The notes under the pieces are model-generated. The model saw nothing but the letters and a program-made list of their open reading frames with translations, had not been told where the DNA came from and did not search any database. Source: DASUPK01 sp963695805 (GTDB taxonomy: Bacteria > Actinomycetota > Thermoleophilia > Solirubrobacterales > 70-9). From it: a stretch of 64,000 bases of DNA. The translations under genes were made by a program, and so were the position numbers. The stretch covers positions 310,001 to 374,000 of the forward strand of contig CAVOHV010000015.1 in assembly GCA_963695805.1 (NCBI GenBank). The letters are read 5' to 3'. This document shows, one piece after another, positions 8,696 to 16,631 of the stretch. Within the stretch, counting starts at the first letter, position 1; each line of letters starts with the position of its first letter.

Positions 8696-9262
8696 ATGGG
8701 TAACGGATTGCTTGCATCCTGGCGCCGGCGGATCGTGGCGCGTGGCATTGCGGGAGCGGCGCTCTTGGCTGTTCCGGTTGCCGTTGCCGCTGCGATTGGC
8801 TTCGGGACCAGCCTTTCGGGCGTGGCAGGCGGCCTCTCGGCCGTCGCCAGCGGGCCGAGCGCGGTTCCGGCTTCGCAACCCAGCGGGCCGAATAGCAACC
8901 TGAACCACGCAGTCGTGGCCCTCGCCAGCAGGGCGAGCTCGCCGGGCGGGGTCTCGGGCGGCGGTTCCGGCGGCTCCTCCGGGGGAGGAGCAGGCGGCGG
9001 TAGCGGCGGCGGCGGTGGCTCCATCGACACCGGCGGTGGATCCGACACCGGCACCGGCACGGGCGGCGGTTCCGGCGGCTCCGGTGGGGGCGGTGGCGGG
9101 ACGAGCGCACCGCAGGTCCCGACGATTCGAACGCCAAGTCTTCCGAACGTCCAGCTGCCCGGCGGCGGCAGCACCGGCGGGGTGACGGATGGCGTCACCG
9201 GCACCGTGAACGACGTGGTCGGCGGCGTCAACAACACCCTCAACGGCCTGCTCGGCAACTAA
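8696..9262 (+). CDS. Secreted glycine-rich protein of unknown function
   Basis: A protein of 188 residues from the ATG at 8696, which is preferred over an upstream in-frame TTG at 8660 that lies inside the promoter. The N-terminus (SWRRRIVARGIAGAALLAVP) is a positively charged, hydrophobic export signal or membrane anchor. Residues about 75-140 are almost entirely Gly and Ser with occasional Asp and Thr, and the tail is Val/Asn/Gly-rich (GGVTDGVTGTVNDVVGGVNN). No catalytic motif is present. It could be a cell-surface or wall-associated filler protein. It shares a promoter region with a sensor kinase, so co-regulation is possible. Confidence 0.6.
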   Translation: MGNGLLASWRRRIVARGIAGAALLAVPVAVAAAIGFGTSLSGVAGGLSAVASGPSAVPASQPSGPNSNLNHAVVALASRASSPGGVSGGGSGGSSGGGAGGGSGGGGGSIDTGGGSDTGTGTGGGSGGSGGGGGGTSAPQVPTIRTPSLPNVQLPGGGSTGGVTDGVTGTVNDVVGGVNNTLNGLLGN

Positions 9263-9315
9263 CCGCCGTCAGGCTCCAGCGGGTTGCTGCCCGATAAAAC
9301 GGGTGCCACCTAGCG

Positions 9316-10164
9316 GTGGCCCCTCTCATCTACAGCCTCGCTTCGGCGGCCTCCTGGGGAGTCTCCGACTTCCTCGGAGGACTGCAGACCAGGCGCCTGC
9401 CGGTGCTCGGCGTGCTGGCCGTCTCCCAGCCCGCCGGGCTGATCTTGATCGCGGTGTTCATCGCGTTCGCGGGTGCGGACTCGATCTCGGCCGGCAAGCT
9501 CGCGATCGCGTTCATGGCGGGCGCGGCCTCCCTGGGAGGCCTCGCCGCCTTCTACTCGGCGATGGCCATGGGAACCGTCAGCGTGGTCGCGCCTATTGCG
9601 GCGCTGGGGGTGGTGGTGCCGGTCGTCTTCGGTCTCGCGGAGGGGGAGTCACCCGATGCTCTCCAGCTCGCCGGGCTGGTCCCGGCGATCGCCGGCGTGG
9701 TGGTCCTGAGTTATGAGGAGCGCCCCGAGGAGGCCGAGAGGGCCAGGACCGCCCGTCTCTCGATCGCACTCGCGATCGTCGCGGGTCTGGGGTTCGGGAT
9801 CTTCTTCACCTGCCTCGACGCCGCGGCAGCCGACCGACCGGGATGGGCGATCCTGGCCGTCAAGGTCGGGGGTGTGGCGACCGTCCTGGTGGCCCTGCTG
9901 ATGGCTCGCCCGCGGCTCGAAGGGGTCAGGGCCGCCTGGCCCGTGTTGATCGTGATCGGCGTGTTCGACGTGCTGGCCAACGCGCTCTTCGCGATCGCGT
10001 CGACCAAGGGCGTCCTTCCGGTGGTGGCGGTCATCAGCTCGATGTACCCGGCGTTCACCGTGGCCCTCGCCCATGCGGTCCTCGGCGAGCGCCTGGCGAC
10101 GCTGCAGTGGACCGGCGTGGTCCTCGCGCTCGGGGGTGTCGCGATGATCGCTGCAGGCAGCTGA
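9316..10164 (+). CDS. DMT/EamA-family membrane transporter
   Basis: A 282-residue protein with about ten hydrophobic segments in two repeats of five, the EamA pattern. Characteristic pieces are the N-terminal ASWGVSDFLGG, the end of the first repeat, and near the C-terminus VVAVISSMYPAFTVALA followed by LGERLATLQWTGVVLAL, which matches the LxERxxxxQxxG motif of the second repeat. The family exports or imports amino acids, nucleotide sugars and other metabolites; the substrate cannot be read. It starts at GTG 9316, just after a GCCACC-TAGC-GGTGGC hairpin. Confidence 0.85.
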   Translation: MAPLIYSLASAASWGVSDFLGGLQTRRLPVLGVLAVSQPAGLILIAVFIAFAGADSISAGKLAIAFMAGAASLGGLAAFYSAMAMGTVSVVAPIAALGVVVPVVFGLAEGESPDALQLAGLVPAIAGVVVLSYEERPEEAERARTARLSIALAIVAGLGFGIFFTCLDAAAADRPGWAILAVKVGGVATVLVALLMARPRLEGVRAAWPVLIVIGVFDVLANALFAIASTKGVLPVVAVISSMYPAFTVALAHAVLGERLATLQWTGVVLALGGVAMIAAGS

Positions 10165-10273
10165 CCGTCCTCCGCGCAGTCTCGGGTACCTGGTTTCCGA
10201 CTGGGAGCCCGAGGACTCGAGCTGGACGCCGTGATCACACGGCTCTGCGAGGAGCTCGACTACACCCCTCGCG

Positions 10274-10900
10274 CTAGGCCGGCGCCAGAGCGACACCTGT
10301 CAGTTCAGTGAGACGGGCGATCGTTTCCGCGGCGTTGCGATGGCGCACCGCGGTCATGCCGACGGCCTCTGCGCCCTCGCAGTTCTCGCGCAGGTCGTCG
10401 ACGAAGATGCATTTCTCCGGGGCCACGTTCAGTCGCTCCGCGGCCAGTCGGTAGATCTCAGGCTCGGGCTTGTGCATGTGGACCTCGGCGGAGATAACCG
10501 CCGTATTGAAGAGCTCGGCGAGCAGCTTGCGGTCGTAGTGGGCGGTGCTCCAGGAATTCGTGATCAGGCCGGTGAGCAGGCCGGCCGCCCGGATCTCCTT
10601 ACAGGCGGCGACCATCCGCTCGTCGGGCTCCATCCCGGCGAACATGCTGTCGATCAGCCCCTCAGGGTCCTTCAGGCCCAGACGACGGCCGAACTTGGTC
10701 TCGAACTCGCCCTCGGTGAGAGCTCCGGTCTCGAGCCCCCGAAGGTCGGCCAGGGCCTCCGGATCGTGGCGGAAGAGGTTCTTGATCGCGTCCGGATCGA
10801 GCCCCTCGCCGCGCAGGAAGTCGGCGAAGCTGTCCCAGACCGAGGTGGTCAGGACCCCGCCGAAGTCAAAAAGGACAGCCGCATATGCTCCCGGCGACAT
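10274..10900 (-). CDS. HAD-superfamily hydrolase (HAD-IA, ACAD10/epoxide-hydrolase-like)
   Basis: A protein of 208 residues from the ATG at 10900. Motif I is VLFDFGGVLTTS: the nucleophile Asp is present, but the usual second Asp of DxD is Gly, as in HAD-IA relatives with FDxGGV. Motif II is GLITNSW, the motif III Lys is in HMHKPEPEIY, and motif IV is IFVDDLRENCEGA. The ATG overlaps the ATG of the divergent kinase gene within a CATG. With that kinase and the nearby acyl-CoA dehydrogenase it reproduces the domain set of animal ACAD10. The substrate is unknown; a phosphatase or editing role in hydroxyacyl-CoA metabolism is inference. Confidence 0.8.
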   Translation of the reverse strand: MSPGAYAAVLFDFGGVLTTSVWDSFADFLRGEGLDPDAIKNLFRHDPEALADLRGLETGALTEGEFETKFGRRLGLKDPEGLIDSMFAGMEPDERMVAACKEIRAAGLLTGLITNSWSTAHYDRKLLAELFNTAVISAEVHMHKPEPEIYRLAAERLNVAPEKCIFVDDLRENCEGAEAVGMTAVRHRNAAETIARLTELTGVALAPA

Positions 10901-10914
10901 GGGGCAGCAGGCTA
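10884..10914. promoter_or_regulatory. Divergent leaderless promoters around a shared CATG
   Basis: Plus strand: TATGCT (10884-10889) then 9 nt to the ATG at 10899. Minus strand: TAGCCT (10914-10909) then 8 nt to the ATG at 10900. Both start codons use the palindrome CATG at 10898-10901, so neither gene has room for a ribosome binding site and each -10 box lies within the other gene. Confidence 0.5.
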
Positions 10915-11942
10915 CCGAGGCACCAGAGGGGATCGACCGAGCCGGCGTCGAGGCCTGGTTCGAGAACAACGTCCCCGAGGCCCAGCCACCGCTGAGCTTC
11001 GATCGGATTTCGGGCGGCCGCTCCAACCTCACCTTCGGGGTCCGCGATCCGGCCGGGCACGCGTGGGCGCTCCGCCGCCCGCCGCTCGGCAAGCGCCTCG
11101 GCTCAGCCCACGACATGGGACGCGAGCATCGGGTGATCGCGGCGCTGCAGGACACGCCCGTCCCCGTGCCGCCCGTCGTCGGCCTCTGCGAGGACGAATC
11201 GGTGAACGGCGCGCCCTTCTACGTCATGGGGTTCGTGGAGGGGCCGATTCTGCGCTCCGCCGAGGAGGCCGAGCGGTTCAACGAGGACGAGCGCAGGGCA
11301 ATTGGCGAGCGCGTTGTCGACACCCTGGTGGCGATCCACGAGGTCGATCCCGACAAGGTCGGGCTGGGCGACCTGGGCCGTAAGGAGGCCTACGTCGAGC
11401 GGCAACTCCGGCGGTGGCAGGGCCAGTGGGAGAAGTCGAAGACTCGCGAGCTACCGGCCGTCGACGAAGTCCATGAGCGCCTCTCCGCCCGGGTCCCAGA
11501 GCAGGGGCCCGCGACCATCGTCCACGGCGACTATCGGCTCGACAACATGATCCTCTCGCCCGGCGGAGAGGTGGCGGCGGTGGTCGATTGGGAGCTGTGC
11601 ACGCTCGGCGATCCGCTCGCCGACGTCGGGATGCTGCTCGTCTACTGGTCCGAGGCTGGCGATGACTTCATGCCCCTCTTCGCGCCCGCAACCATCGCGC
11701 CGGGCTTCCCGAAGCGAGACGACGTACGGCGGCGCTACGCCGAGCGCTCGGGCCGCGACCTCAGCCAGATCGACTTCTTCGTCGCCCTCGGCTACTGGAA
11801 GCTGGCGATCATCCTCGAGGGCGTCTACGCGCGCTACGCCTCCGGCCAGTACGGCAAGACGGATGAGGGCTTCCAGGAGTTCGCGAGGATCGTCGAGCGC
11901 CTGGCGGATGCGGCGAAGGACACCGCCGACCGTCTGCCGTAA
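10899..11942 (+). CDS. APH-type phosphotransferase (ACAD10/11-like kinase)
   Basis: A 347-residue aminoglycoside phosphotransferase-fold kinase. The N-lobe contains GGRSNLTFGVRDPAG, the catalytic loop is VHGDYRLDNMIL (Asp and Asn about residue 207-212), and the metal-binding motif is VVDWELCTLGDPLADVG. Relatives in this subgroup are not antibiotic kinases: LvaA and the APH domain of ACAD10/ACAD11 phosphorylate 4-hydroxyacyl-CoA. Its neighbours are a HAD hydrolase and an ACAD, supporting that role. The start chosen is the ATG at 10899 because the kinase fold begins immediately after it and the upstream frame is antisense to the HAD gene. Confidence 0.82.
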   Translation: MGQQATEAPEGIDRAGVEAWFENNVPEAQPPLSFDRISGGRSNLTFGVRDPAGHAWALRRPPLGKRLGSAHDMGREHRVIAALQDTPVPVPPVVGLCEDESVNGAPFYVMGFVEGPILRSAEEAERFNEDERRAIGERVVDTLVAIHEVDPDKVGLGDLGRKEAYVERQLRRWQGQWEKSKTRELPAVDEVHERLSARVPEQGPATIVHGDYRLDNMILSPGGEVAAVVDWELCTLGDPLADVGMLLVYWSEAGDDFMPLFAPATIAPGFPKRDDVRRRYAERSGRDLSQIDFFVALGYWKLAIILEGVYARYASGQYGKTDEGFQEFARIVERLADAAKDTADRLP

Positions 11943-12138
11943 GCGGCGCCCCGACCCGGACGACCGGCGCCGGGCCCTGGTCGAGCTCACCCTCGCCGGG
12001 CGCGACACCCTCGAGGACGACCGCGGCCGGCGGGTCGGCTGGCTCGTCTCGGCGATCGACGAGCTGCCTGCACGCGACCAGGCGGTCCTGGCGCGCGCCA
12101 CGGCCATCATCGGGCGGCTCGCTGAGCGCCCGGATTAG
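11941..12138 (+). pseudogene. C-terminal fragment of a MarR-family regulator
   Basis: Directly after the kinase stop, another frame reads KRRPDPDDRRRALVELTLAG and continues with a helix ending in AIIGRLAERPD at 12138. This is the wing and dimerisation helix of MarR regulators (D-DRR-x-x-x-V-x-LT-x-x-G). The DNA-recognition helix and N-terminus are missing and the upstream frame is antisense-like, so only about 65 codons survive. It may once have regulated the neighbouring acyl-CoA genes. Confidence 0.5.
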
Positions 12139-12142
12139 CTGA

Positions 12143-13441
12143 CTAGCTGGCGGCCTTGGCCGGCTCGGCGGAGCCGTCGCTGCCGGTCACCTGGGCGTGA
12201 CGCGGCGCCTCGCTGGAATCCGAGGATTCGGTCCGCTTCGCCGCCCGGTTCAGCTCGCGGCGGGCGATCACCATCTTGTGGACCTCGTCGGGGCCGTCGG
12301 CGACGCGCAGCATTCGCATGAAGCGCCACATGCCGGCCAGGGGTGTGTCATCGGACATTCCCAGGGAGCCGTGCACCTGGATGGCGCGGTCGAGGACGTC
12401 CATGACGACGTTCGCCGCGACCACCTTGATCATCGAGATCGCCTGGCGGGCGCGTCGCTTGCCCTCGGTGTCCATCTGCCAGGCGGCGTAGAGGGTCAGC
12501 AGCCGGGCCTGGTCGACCTCCATCCGGGACTTGGCGATGAAGTCCTGGACGAACTGCTTGTCGGCCAGCGGCCCGCCGAAGGAGTCGCGGGAGTTGGCGC
12601 GGTCGCACATCATTTCGATGGCGCGCTCGGCGGTCCCGATGGCTCGCATGCAGTGGTGGATCCGGCCGGGGCCCAGCCGGTCCTGGGCGACCACGAAGCC
12701 GGCGCCTCGCTCGCCGAGCAGATTCCCCTCCGGCACCCGGCAGTCTGTGTAGCGGATCTCGCAGTGGCCCGGGCCCTGGTCGTGGCCCATGACCGAGACA
12801 TTCCGGATCAGCTCGAAGCCCGGCGTCTCGACGGGGACGAGGATCATGCTCGCGCGCGTGTAGGGAGGCGCGTCGGGGTCCGTCACCACCATCGCAATCG
12901 CGAAGTCGGCGCCGTTCGCTCCCGAGGTGAACCACTTGTGCCCGTTGATCACCCACTCGCCGCTGTCGGTGAGCTCCGCACGGGTCTGGAGGGTGGTTGG
13001 GTCGGAGCCCGAGACCTCGGGCTCGGTCATCGAGAAGCAGCTGCGGATCTCGCCGTCGAGCAGGGGCTGGAGGAAGCGCTGCTTCTGCTCGTCCGTCCCA
13101 TGGTCGACCAGGATCTCCATGTTCCCGGTGTCGGGCGCCGAGCAGTTGAAGGCCATCGGCGCCACCACCGGGCTGCGGCCCATCTGCTCGCAGAGGATCC
13201 CGTACTCCCAGTTGCTGAGACCGGCGCCGTACTCCGAGTCTGGCAGGAAGAGGTTCCAGAGGCCCTGCTCCCTGGCGGTCTGCCGGATGCCGACCAGGAT
13301 CTCGGGGTACGGTTTCCCGGGCCGTACCTCGTCATCGATCGCCTTCATCGCCTCGGCTTCGACCGGGAAGACATGCTCATCCATGAACGCCTGGATGCGC
13401 TCGAGGAGGGACTCGACCTCGGGCGAAGGCTTGAAGTCCAC
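12143..13441 (-). CDS. Acyl-CoA dehydrogenase (ACAD10/11-like)
   Basis: A 432-residue flavoprotein. The FAD and substrate motifs are CFSMTEPEVSGSDPT and WVINGHKWFTSGANGADFAI, with RIHHCMRAIGTAERA in the helical C-domain and AIQVHGSLGMSDDTPLA near the FAD phosphate site. These are typical of the subgroup that includes ACAD10/ACAD11 and LvaC. The catalytic Glu of short/medium-chain ACADs is not obvious, as in that group, where the enzyme eliminates phosphate from 4-phosphoacyl-CoA. A Ser/Glu/Ala-rich tail of about 30 residues is likely disordered. GTG at 13441 is preceded by TAGCTT and 6 nt, a leaderless pattern. Confidence 0.87.
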   Translation of the reverse strand: MDFKPSPEVESLLERIQAFMDEHVFPVEAEAMKAIDDEVRPGKPYPEILVGIRQTAREQGLWNLFLPDSEYGAGLSNWEYGILCEQMGRSPVVAPMAFNCSAPDTGNMEILVDHGTDEQKQRFLQPLLDGEIRSCFSMTEPEVSGSDPTTLQTRAELTDSGEWVINGHKWFTSGANGADFAIAMVVTDPDAPPYTRASMILVPVETPGFELIRNVSVMGHDQGPGHCEIRYTDCRVPEGNLLGERGAGFVVAQDRLGPGRIHHCMRAIGTAERAIEMMCDRANSRDSFGGPLADKQFVQDFIAKSRMEVDQARLLTLYAAWQMDTEGKRRARQAISMIKVVAANVVMDVLDRAIQVHGSLGMSDDTPLAGMWRFMRMLRVADGPDEVHKMVIARRELNRAAKRTESSDSSEAPRHAQVTGSDGSAEPAKAAS

Positions 13442-13450
13442 GGCTGAAAG

Positions 13451-14221
13451 CTACGCCATCCCGCGATAGCGGGCGAAGAGCTCCCCCTCCGACTCGAGCA
13501 GCCAGGTGAGCTCGACCTGGTCGATGTCGGGCAGCGCGCCCTCCAGAATCCGCGGACCCTCGCCGCCCGCGATCTTCGGCGCGATCGTCAGGAAGAGCTC
13601 GTCGGTCAGCCGGGCCTCGCGCAGCCGGCCGTGCAGAGTGGGCCCTCCTTCGCAGAGGACGGAGCGGATGCCGCGCTCCTCGCGCAGCCATTCCAGCGCT
13701 CGGTCCAGATCCACGCCGTCGGGATGGCGCACGATCTTTACCGGGGTCGCTGTTTCCGGCGGTTCGTGCTCCGACGCGGTGAAGATGACCACGCGGCCGC
13801 CGCCATCGGTGAATAGCCGGGCGTCCCAGGGCAGCTCGAGCCGGTTGGAGACGATCACCGCGAGGGGATCGTGGGCAAGCCCGGTCCGCTCGCGGTAGGC
13901 CCGTAGGTGCGGGTCGGAGACGATGCGACCGTAGCGCTCGGCGCGCATCGTGCCCGCCCCGATCATTACCGCGTCGACGCGGGTACGGAGGCGCTGGAGC
14001 ATTTCGGCGTCGGTGGCGCTGCCGATCGGGCCCGACTTGCCCTCGATCGCGGCGCGACCGTCGAGAGTGGTGGCGAAGTTGAGGACCAGGTAGGGCCGAT
14101 AGCTACGCGCCGCGGACTCGAAGTCGAGCCCGGCCAATTGCTCGGCGACCGTGGTCTCGACCTCATCCGGGAGCAACTGCCGCACCGAATGCGTCTCGCC
14201 CGGAATGCGGGAGTTGGTCAT
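13451..14221 (-). CDS. RibD C-terminal/dihydrofolate reductase-like pyrimidine reductase
   Basis: A protein of 256 residues from the ATG at 14221. It has the RibD_C fold: YLVLNFATTLDGRAAIEGKSG at the start, VDAVMIGAGTMRAERYG, and SVLCEGGPTLHGRLREA for NADPH and substrate binding. Full riboflavin RibD also has a deaminase domain, which is absent, so this is a stand-alone reductase of the pyrimidine reductase family. It overlaps the upstream RpiB-like gene by 4 bp. A role in riboflavin or deazaflavin-related metabolism is possible; no other rib genes are in view. Confidence 0.75.
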   Translation of the reverse strand: MTNSRIPGETHSVRQLLPDEVETTVAEQLAGLDFESAARSYRPYLVLNFATTLDGRAAIEGKSGPIGSATDAEMLQRLRTRVDAVMIGAGTMRAERYGRIVSDPHLRAYRERTGLAHDPLAVIVSNRLELPWDARLFTDGGGRVVIFTASEHEPPETATPVKIVRHPDGVDLDRALEWLREERGIRSVLCEGGPTLHGRLREARLTDELFLTIAPKIAGGEGPRILEGALPDIDQVELTWLLESEGELFARYRGMA

Positions 14222-14661
14222 CGACCCTCGATCTCGGCGATGTGCCCGACGTTGGCGGCATCCTCCTCGTCGCCGCTCGCCTCGCCGCCGAACCAGGCGT
14301 CGAGGATCTCGGTGAGCTCCGCCTCGGAGGTCGCCCGGAGGCTGATCGCCAGGGCGTTGGCATCGTTCCACCTACGCGCCCCGTCGGCGGTCTGGGCGTC
14401 GAGGCAGAGGGCGGCGCGAATGCCGTCCACCTTGTTCGCCGCGATGGAGGCCCCCGTCCCGGTCCAGCAGCAGACGATCGCCTGCTCGGCGCGTCCCTCT
14501 GCGACGTCGCGGGCAGCGGCCTCGCTTGCCCAGGCCCAGTCGTCCCGCTCGTCCTCGGCGAGGGCGCCGTGCGGGATCGGCTCGTGGCCGCGCCTGCGGA
14601 GCTCCTCGACGACAGCCTCGGCGACGCCCACCCGCTCGTCGGCGGCGACAGCGACCTTCAT
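14218..14661 (-). CDS. RpiB/LacAB-family sugar-phosphate isomerase
   Basis: A 147-residue protein. The RpiB signature is CCWTGTGASIAANKVDGIRA (about residues 64-83), with the active-site Cys at its start, followed by ALCLDAQTADGARRWNDANA, the second conserved block. Canonical RpiB has CGTGIGMS; the CWTGTG variant suggests a subfamily, so the substrate may not be ribose 5-phosphate. It lies between a sulfotransferase and a RibD-like reductase in a tight operon. The Glu/Asp-rich tail is a lineage addition. Confidence 0.78.
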   Translation of the reverse strand: MKVAVAADERVGVAEAVVEELRRRGHEPIPHGALAEDERDDWAWASEAAARDVAEGRAEQAIVCCWTGTGASIAANKVDGIRAALCLDAQTADGARRWNDANALAISLRATSEAELTEILDAWFGGEASGDEEDAANVGHIAEIEGR

Positions 14662-14669
14662 GCCGGGGA

Positions 14670-15671
14670 TTAGTACTGCTTCCAGCCGGTGAATTCCCGG
14701 CCGGCGAACTCCTGCAGCGCAGCGACGTCCTCGCTGAACTGCGCTGCCAGCGACTCCCGCACCGAGTCAGGCAGCTCAGGTTTGGGCGCGGCCGGCGCCT
14801 CGGGATCGTGGACTACCTTCTCGACCATCCAGCGAAGCCGTTCCGGGAAGCGATCGAAGTTCCGGTCGAAGGAGCGAAAGCCCGGCAGCTTGATCAGCCT
14901 CTCCATGAACTGATAGCGCTCGGATTCCTTGGCCGTCGACTTCTCCCACTCCCGTGAGAACTGCTCCGACTGGAAGTTCTCGTCGACCCCGGCGAAGCGG
15001 AAGGCCCGGCGCATCGTCCCCTCGCGGTCGGACTGGAGCTCCTCCTGGGTGATCACATCGATCCGCGAGCGGTCGAAGCGCTCGAGGTAGGGCTGGAGTT
15101 GCATCCAGTAGCGGGAGCGCGTCACGTAGGTCTGATCCGGGCGGGCGAGGGCATCCTCCATCGGCCGGGTCTCATACTCCGCCCCGACGGCGTGGCGCCA
15201 GTGGGAGAGAATCCGCGAGATCGGGTCGCGGACCATGTAGATCAGCTTTGCGTCCGGGATGTGCTCGTGGATGCGTTCTGGGACGCCCTCGAAGTAGGGG
15301 AGGTTCGTGTAGTGGGGGGAGGATTCCCCGCGGGCAGGGAAGCGCTCGTCGAAGCGGCCCCGATACCAGTCGAGGCCGAGATCCCAATTGAGCTCCTCGA
15401 CGAAGAAGTTGAGCTCCTTCGGCTTCGACATGTTGATCTCGGGATGAAGCCCGAGATAGTGGTGGATGCTCGTCGTCCCGCACTTCAGCCCGCCGATGAT
15501 GATCAGGTTCGGCAGGGCGGCGTGGCGGCGGCGCCGCCTGGGCACGCGTCCGCCGCGCTTCCGGTCGGCGGTGAAGCGCTCACGCGCCCGCCGGCACATC
15601 GCCTCGTCGGAGGGGTCGTGCGTCGGCGGAGGCATGGCTGGAGTTGATACGGCAGCCACGGAGGCGGGCAT
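14670..15671 (-). CDS. PAPS-dependent sulfotransferase
   Basis: A 333-residue protein. The 5'-phosphosulfate loop is IIIGGLKCGTTSIHHYLGLH (about residues 56-75) and the 3'-phosphate motif is YMVRDPISRILSHWRH (about 144). It resembles heparan-sulfate-type sulfotransferases found in bacteria, which move sulfate from PAPS to carbohydrate or lipid acceptors. No signal peptide or membrane helix is evident; the first 50 residues are basic and probably disordered. Alternative in-frame starts downstream (for example MPPPTHD) are possible. It is the first gene of a three-gene operon with the RpiB- and RibD-like genes. Confidence 0.82.
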   Translation of the reverse strand: MPASVAAVSTPAMPPPTHDPSDEAMCRRARERFTADRKRGGRVPRRRRRHAALPNLIIIGGLKCGTTSIHHYLGLHPEINMSKPKELNFFVEELNWDLGLDWYRGRFDERFPARGESSPHYTNLPYFEGVPERIHEHIPDAKLIYMVRDPISRILSHWRHAVGAEYETRPMEDALARPDQTYVTRSRYWMQLQPYLERFDRSRIDVITQEELQSDREGTMRRAFRFAGVDENFQSEQFSREWEKSTAKESERYQFMERLIKLPGFRSFDRNFDRFPERLRWMVEKVVHDPEAPAAPKPELPDSVRESLAAQFSEDVAALQEFAGREFTGWKQY

Positions 15672-15707
15672 GTTAGCGGCGTGCGGGCCGCATATCCTCG
15701 GACGCCC

Positions 15708-16631
15708 ATGGACGTCTTCCGCACCCCGGACGAGCGCTTCGAGGACCTACCCGGCTACGACTTCGAGCCTCATTACACGGAGGTCGATGGCCTGCGGCTG
15801 CACTACGTGGACGAGGGCCCACATGAAACGGGTGGCTCCTCGGCTTCGCCTGCGGAGCCCCCTCGCATGACGGGGCGTCAAATCGTCTGCTTCCACGGCG
15901 AGCCGACTTGGGCCTATCTCTACCGCGCGATGCTCGGGCCGCTGGTCGAGGGAGGAAACCGGGTGATCTGCCCCGACTACGCGGGCTTTGGGCGCTCCGA
16001 CAAGCCCACCGATCGCGGCTGGTACACGTACGACCGCCACCTCGAGCTGGTGGGCGCCCTGCTCGAGGGCCTCGAGCTGAGCGATGCCGTGGTGGTGGTC
16101 CAGGACTGGGGAGGGCCGATCGGCCTGCGCTGGGCGGTTGAGAACGCCGACAGGGTCGGCGCCCTGGTGATCCTCAACACCGGCATCTTCACGGGCCGGG
16201 TCTCCAAGGGGTTCATGGCCTGGCGCGACTTCGCGGAGAAGAACCCGGACCTCCCTGTCGGCGTCGTGATCCAGGGTGGGACCACGACCGAACTCCCGGA
16301 AGACGTGGTCGCGGGATACGAGGCGCCCTTCCCAACCGCCGAGTCGAAGGCGGGCGCCGCGCAGTTCCCGCTGCTCGTGCCGACGGAGGAGGACTCCCCG
16401 GGCGCGCCGGAGATGAGGGAGGTCGCCGACGCCCTGCGGCGCTGGGAGAAGCCGGCGCTGGTCGCGTTCTCCGACACCGACCCGGTCTTCCCCTTCCCGC
16501 GGGCAGGCGGACGCTTTATCGAGTGGATCCCGACCGTCACCGAGCAGGTGAAGATCGAGGGGGCGGCCCACTTCCTGCAGGAGGATCGCGGAGAGCAGAT
16601 CGCGGGCGAGATCCTCCGCTTCCTGGATTGA
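15708..16631 (+). CDS. Haloalkane dehalogenase-like alpha/beta hydrolase
   Basis: A protein of 307 residues from the ATG at 15708, nine bases after TATCCT. The N-terminus (MDVFRTPDERFEDLPGY) is typical of haloalkane dehalogenases. The oxyanion motif is HGEPTW (about 63), and the nucleophile is Asp133 in VVQDWGGPIG, followed by the halide-binding Trp. A catalytic acid is likely in SDTDPVF and the His is in GAAHFLQED. Residues about 38-56 are an insertion absent from usual family members, encoded by a dispersed repeat containing a GGCTCC/GGAGCC hairpin. The reaction is hydrolytic dehalogenation of haloalkanes; the actual substrate is unknown. Confidence 0.82.
   Translation: MDVFRTPDERFEDLPGYDFEPHYTEVDGLRLHYVDEGPHETGGSSASPAEPPRMTGRQIVCFHGEPTWAYLYRAMLGPLVEGGNRVICPDYAGFGRSDKPTDRGWYTYDRHLELVGALLEGLELSDAVVVVQDWGGPIGLRWAVENADRVGALVILNTGIFTGRVSKGFMAWRDFAEKNPDLPVGVVIQGGTTTELPEDVVAGYEAPFPTAESKAGAAQFPLLVPTEEDSPGAPEMREVADALRRWEKPALVAFSDTDPVFPFPRAGGRFIEWIPTVTEQVKIEGAAHFLQEDRGEQIAGEILRFLD
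15824..15870. repeat. Small dispersed repeat inserted in frame, copy A
   Basis: The stretch starts TGAAACGGGTGGCTCCTC and contains a hairpin with arms GGCTCC (15834-15839) and GGAGCC (15854-15859), ending CCTCGCATGA. A diverged relative lies at 48131-48198 (TGAAACGGGTTGGTCCTC, later CCCTCGCATTA). Here it lies inside the dehalogenase gene and adds about 15 residues without breaking the frame. Confidence 0.45.

Noticed and set aside
8940..9110. Repetitive GGCGGT-type DNA that might be a CRISPR-like or tandem array
   Set aside because: The repeats are irregular and simply encode Gly/Ser runs; there are no spacers of constant length.
10165..10273. A short plus-strand frame reading LELDAVITRLCEELDYTPRA after the DMT transporter
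   Set aside because: It has helix-like composition but is short and runs into the antisense of the HAD gene; there is not enough to call a gene remnant.
10899..11942. Aminoglycoside resistance kinase
   Set aside because: The fold is APH-type, but the neighbouring ACAD and HAD genes and the DWELCTLGDPLADVG motif place it with acyl-CoA-linked kinases rather than antibiotic kinases.
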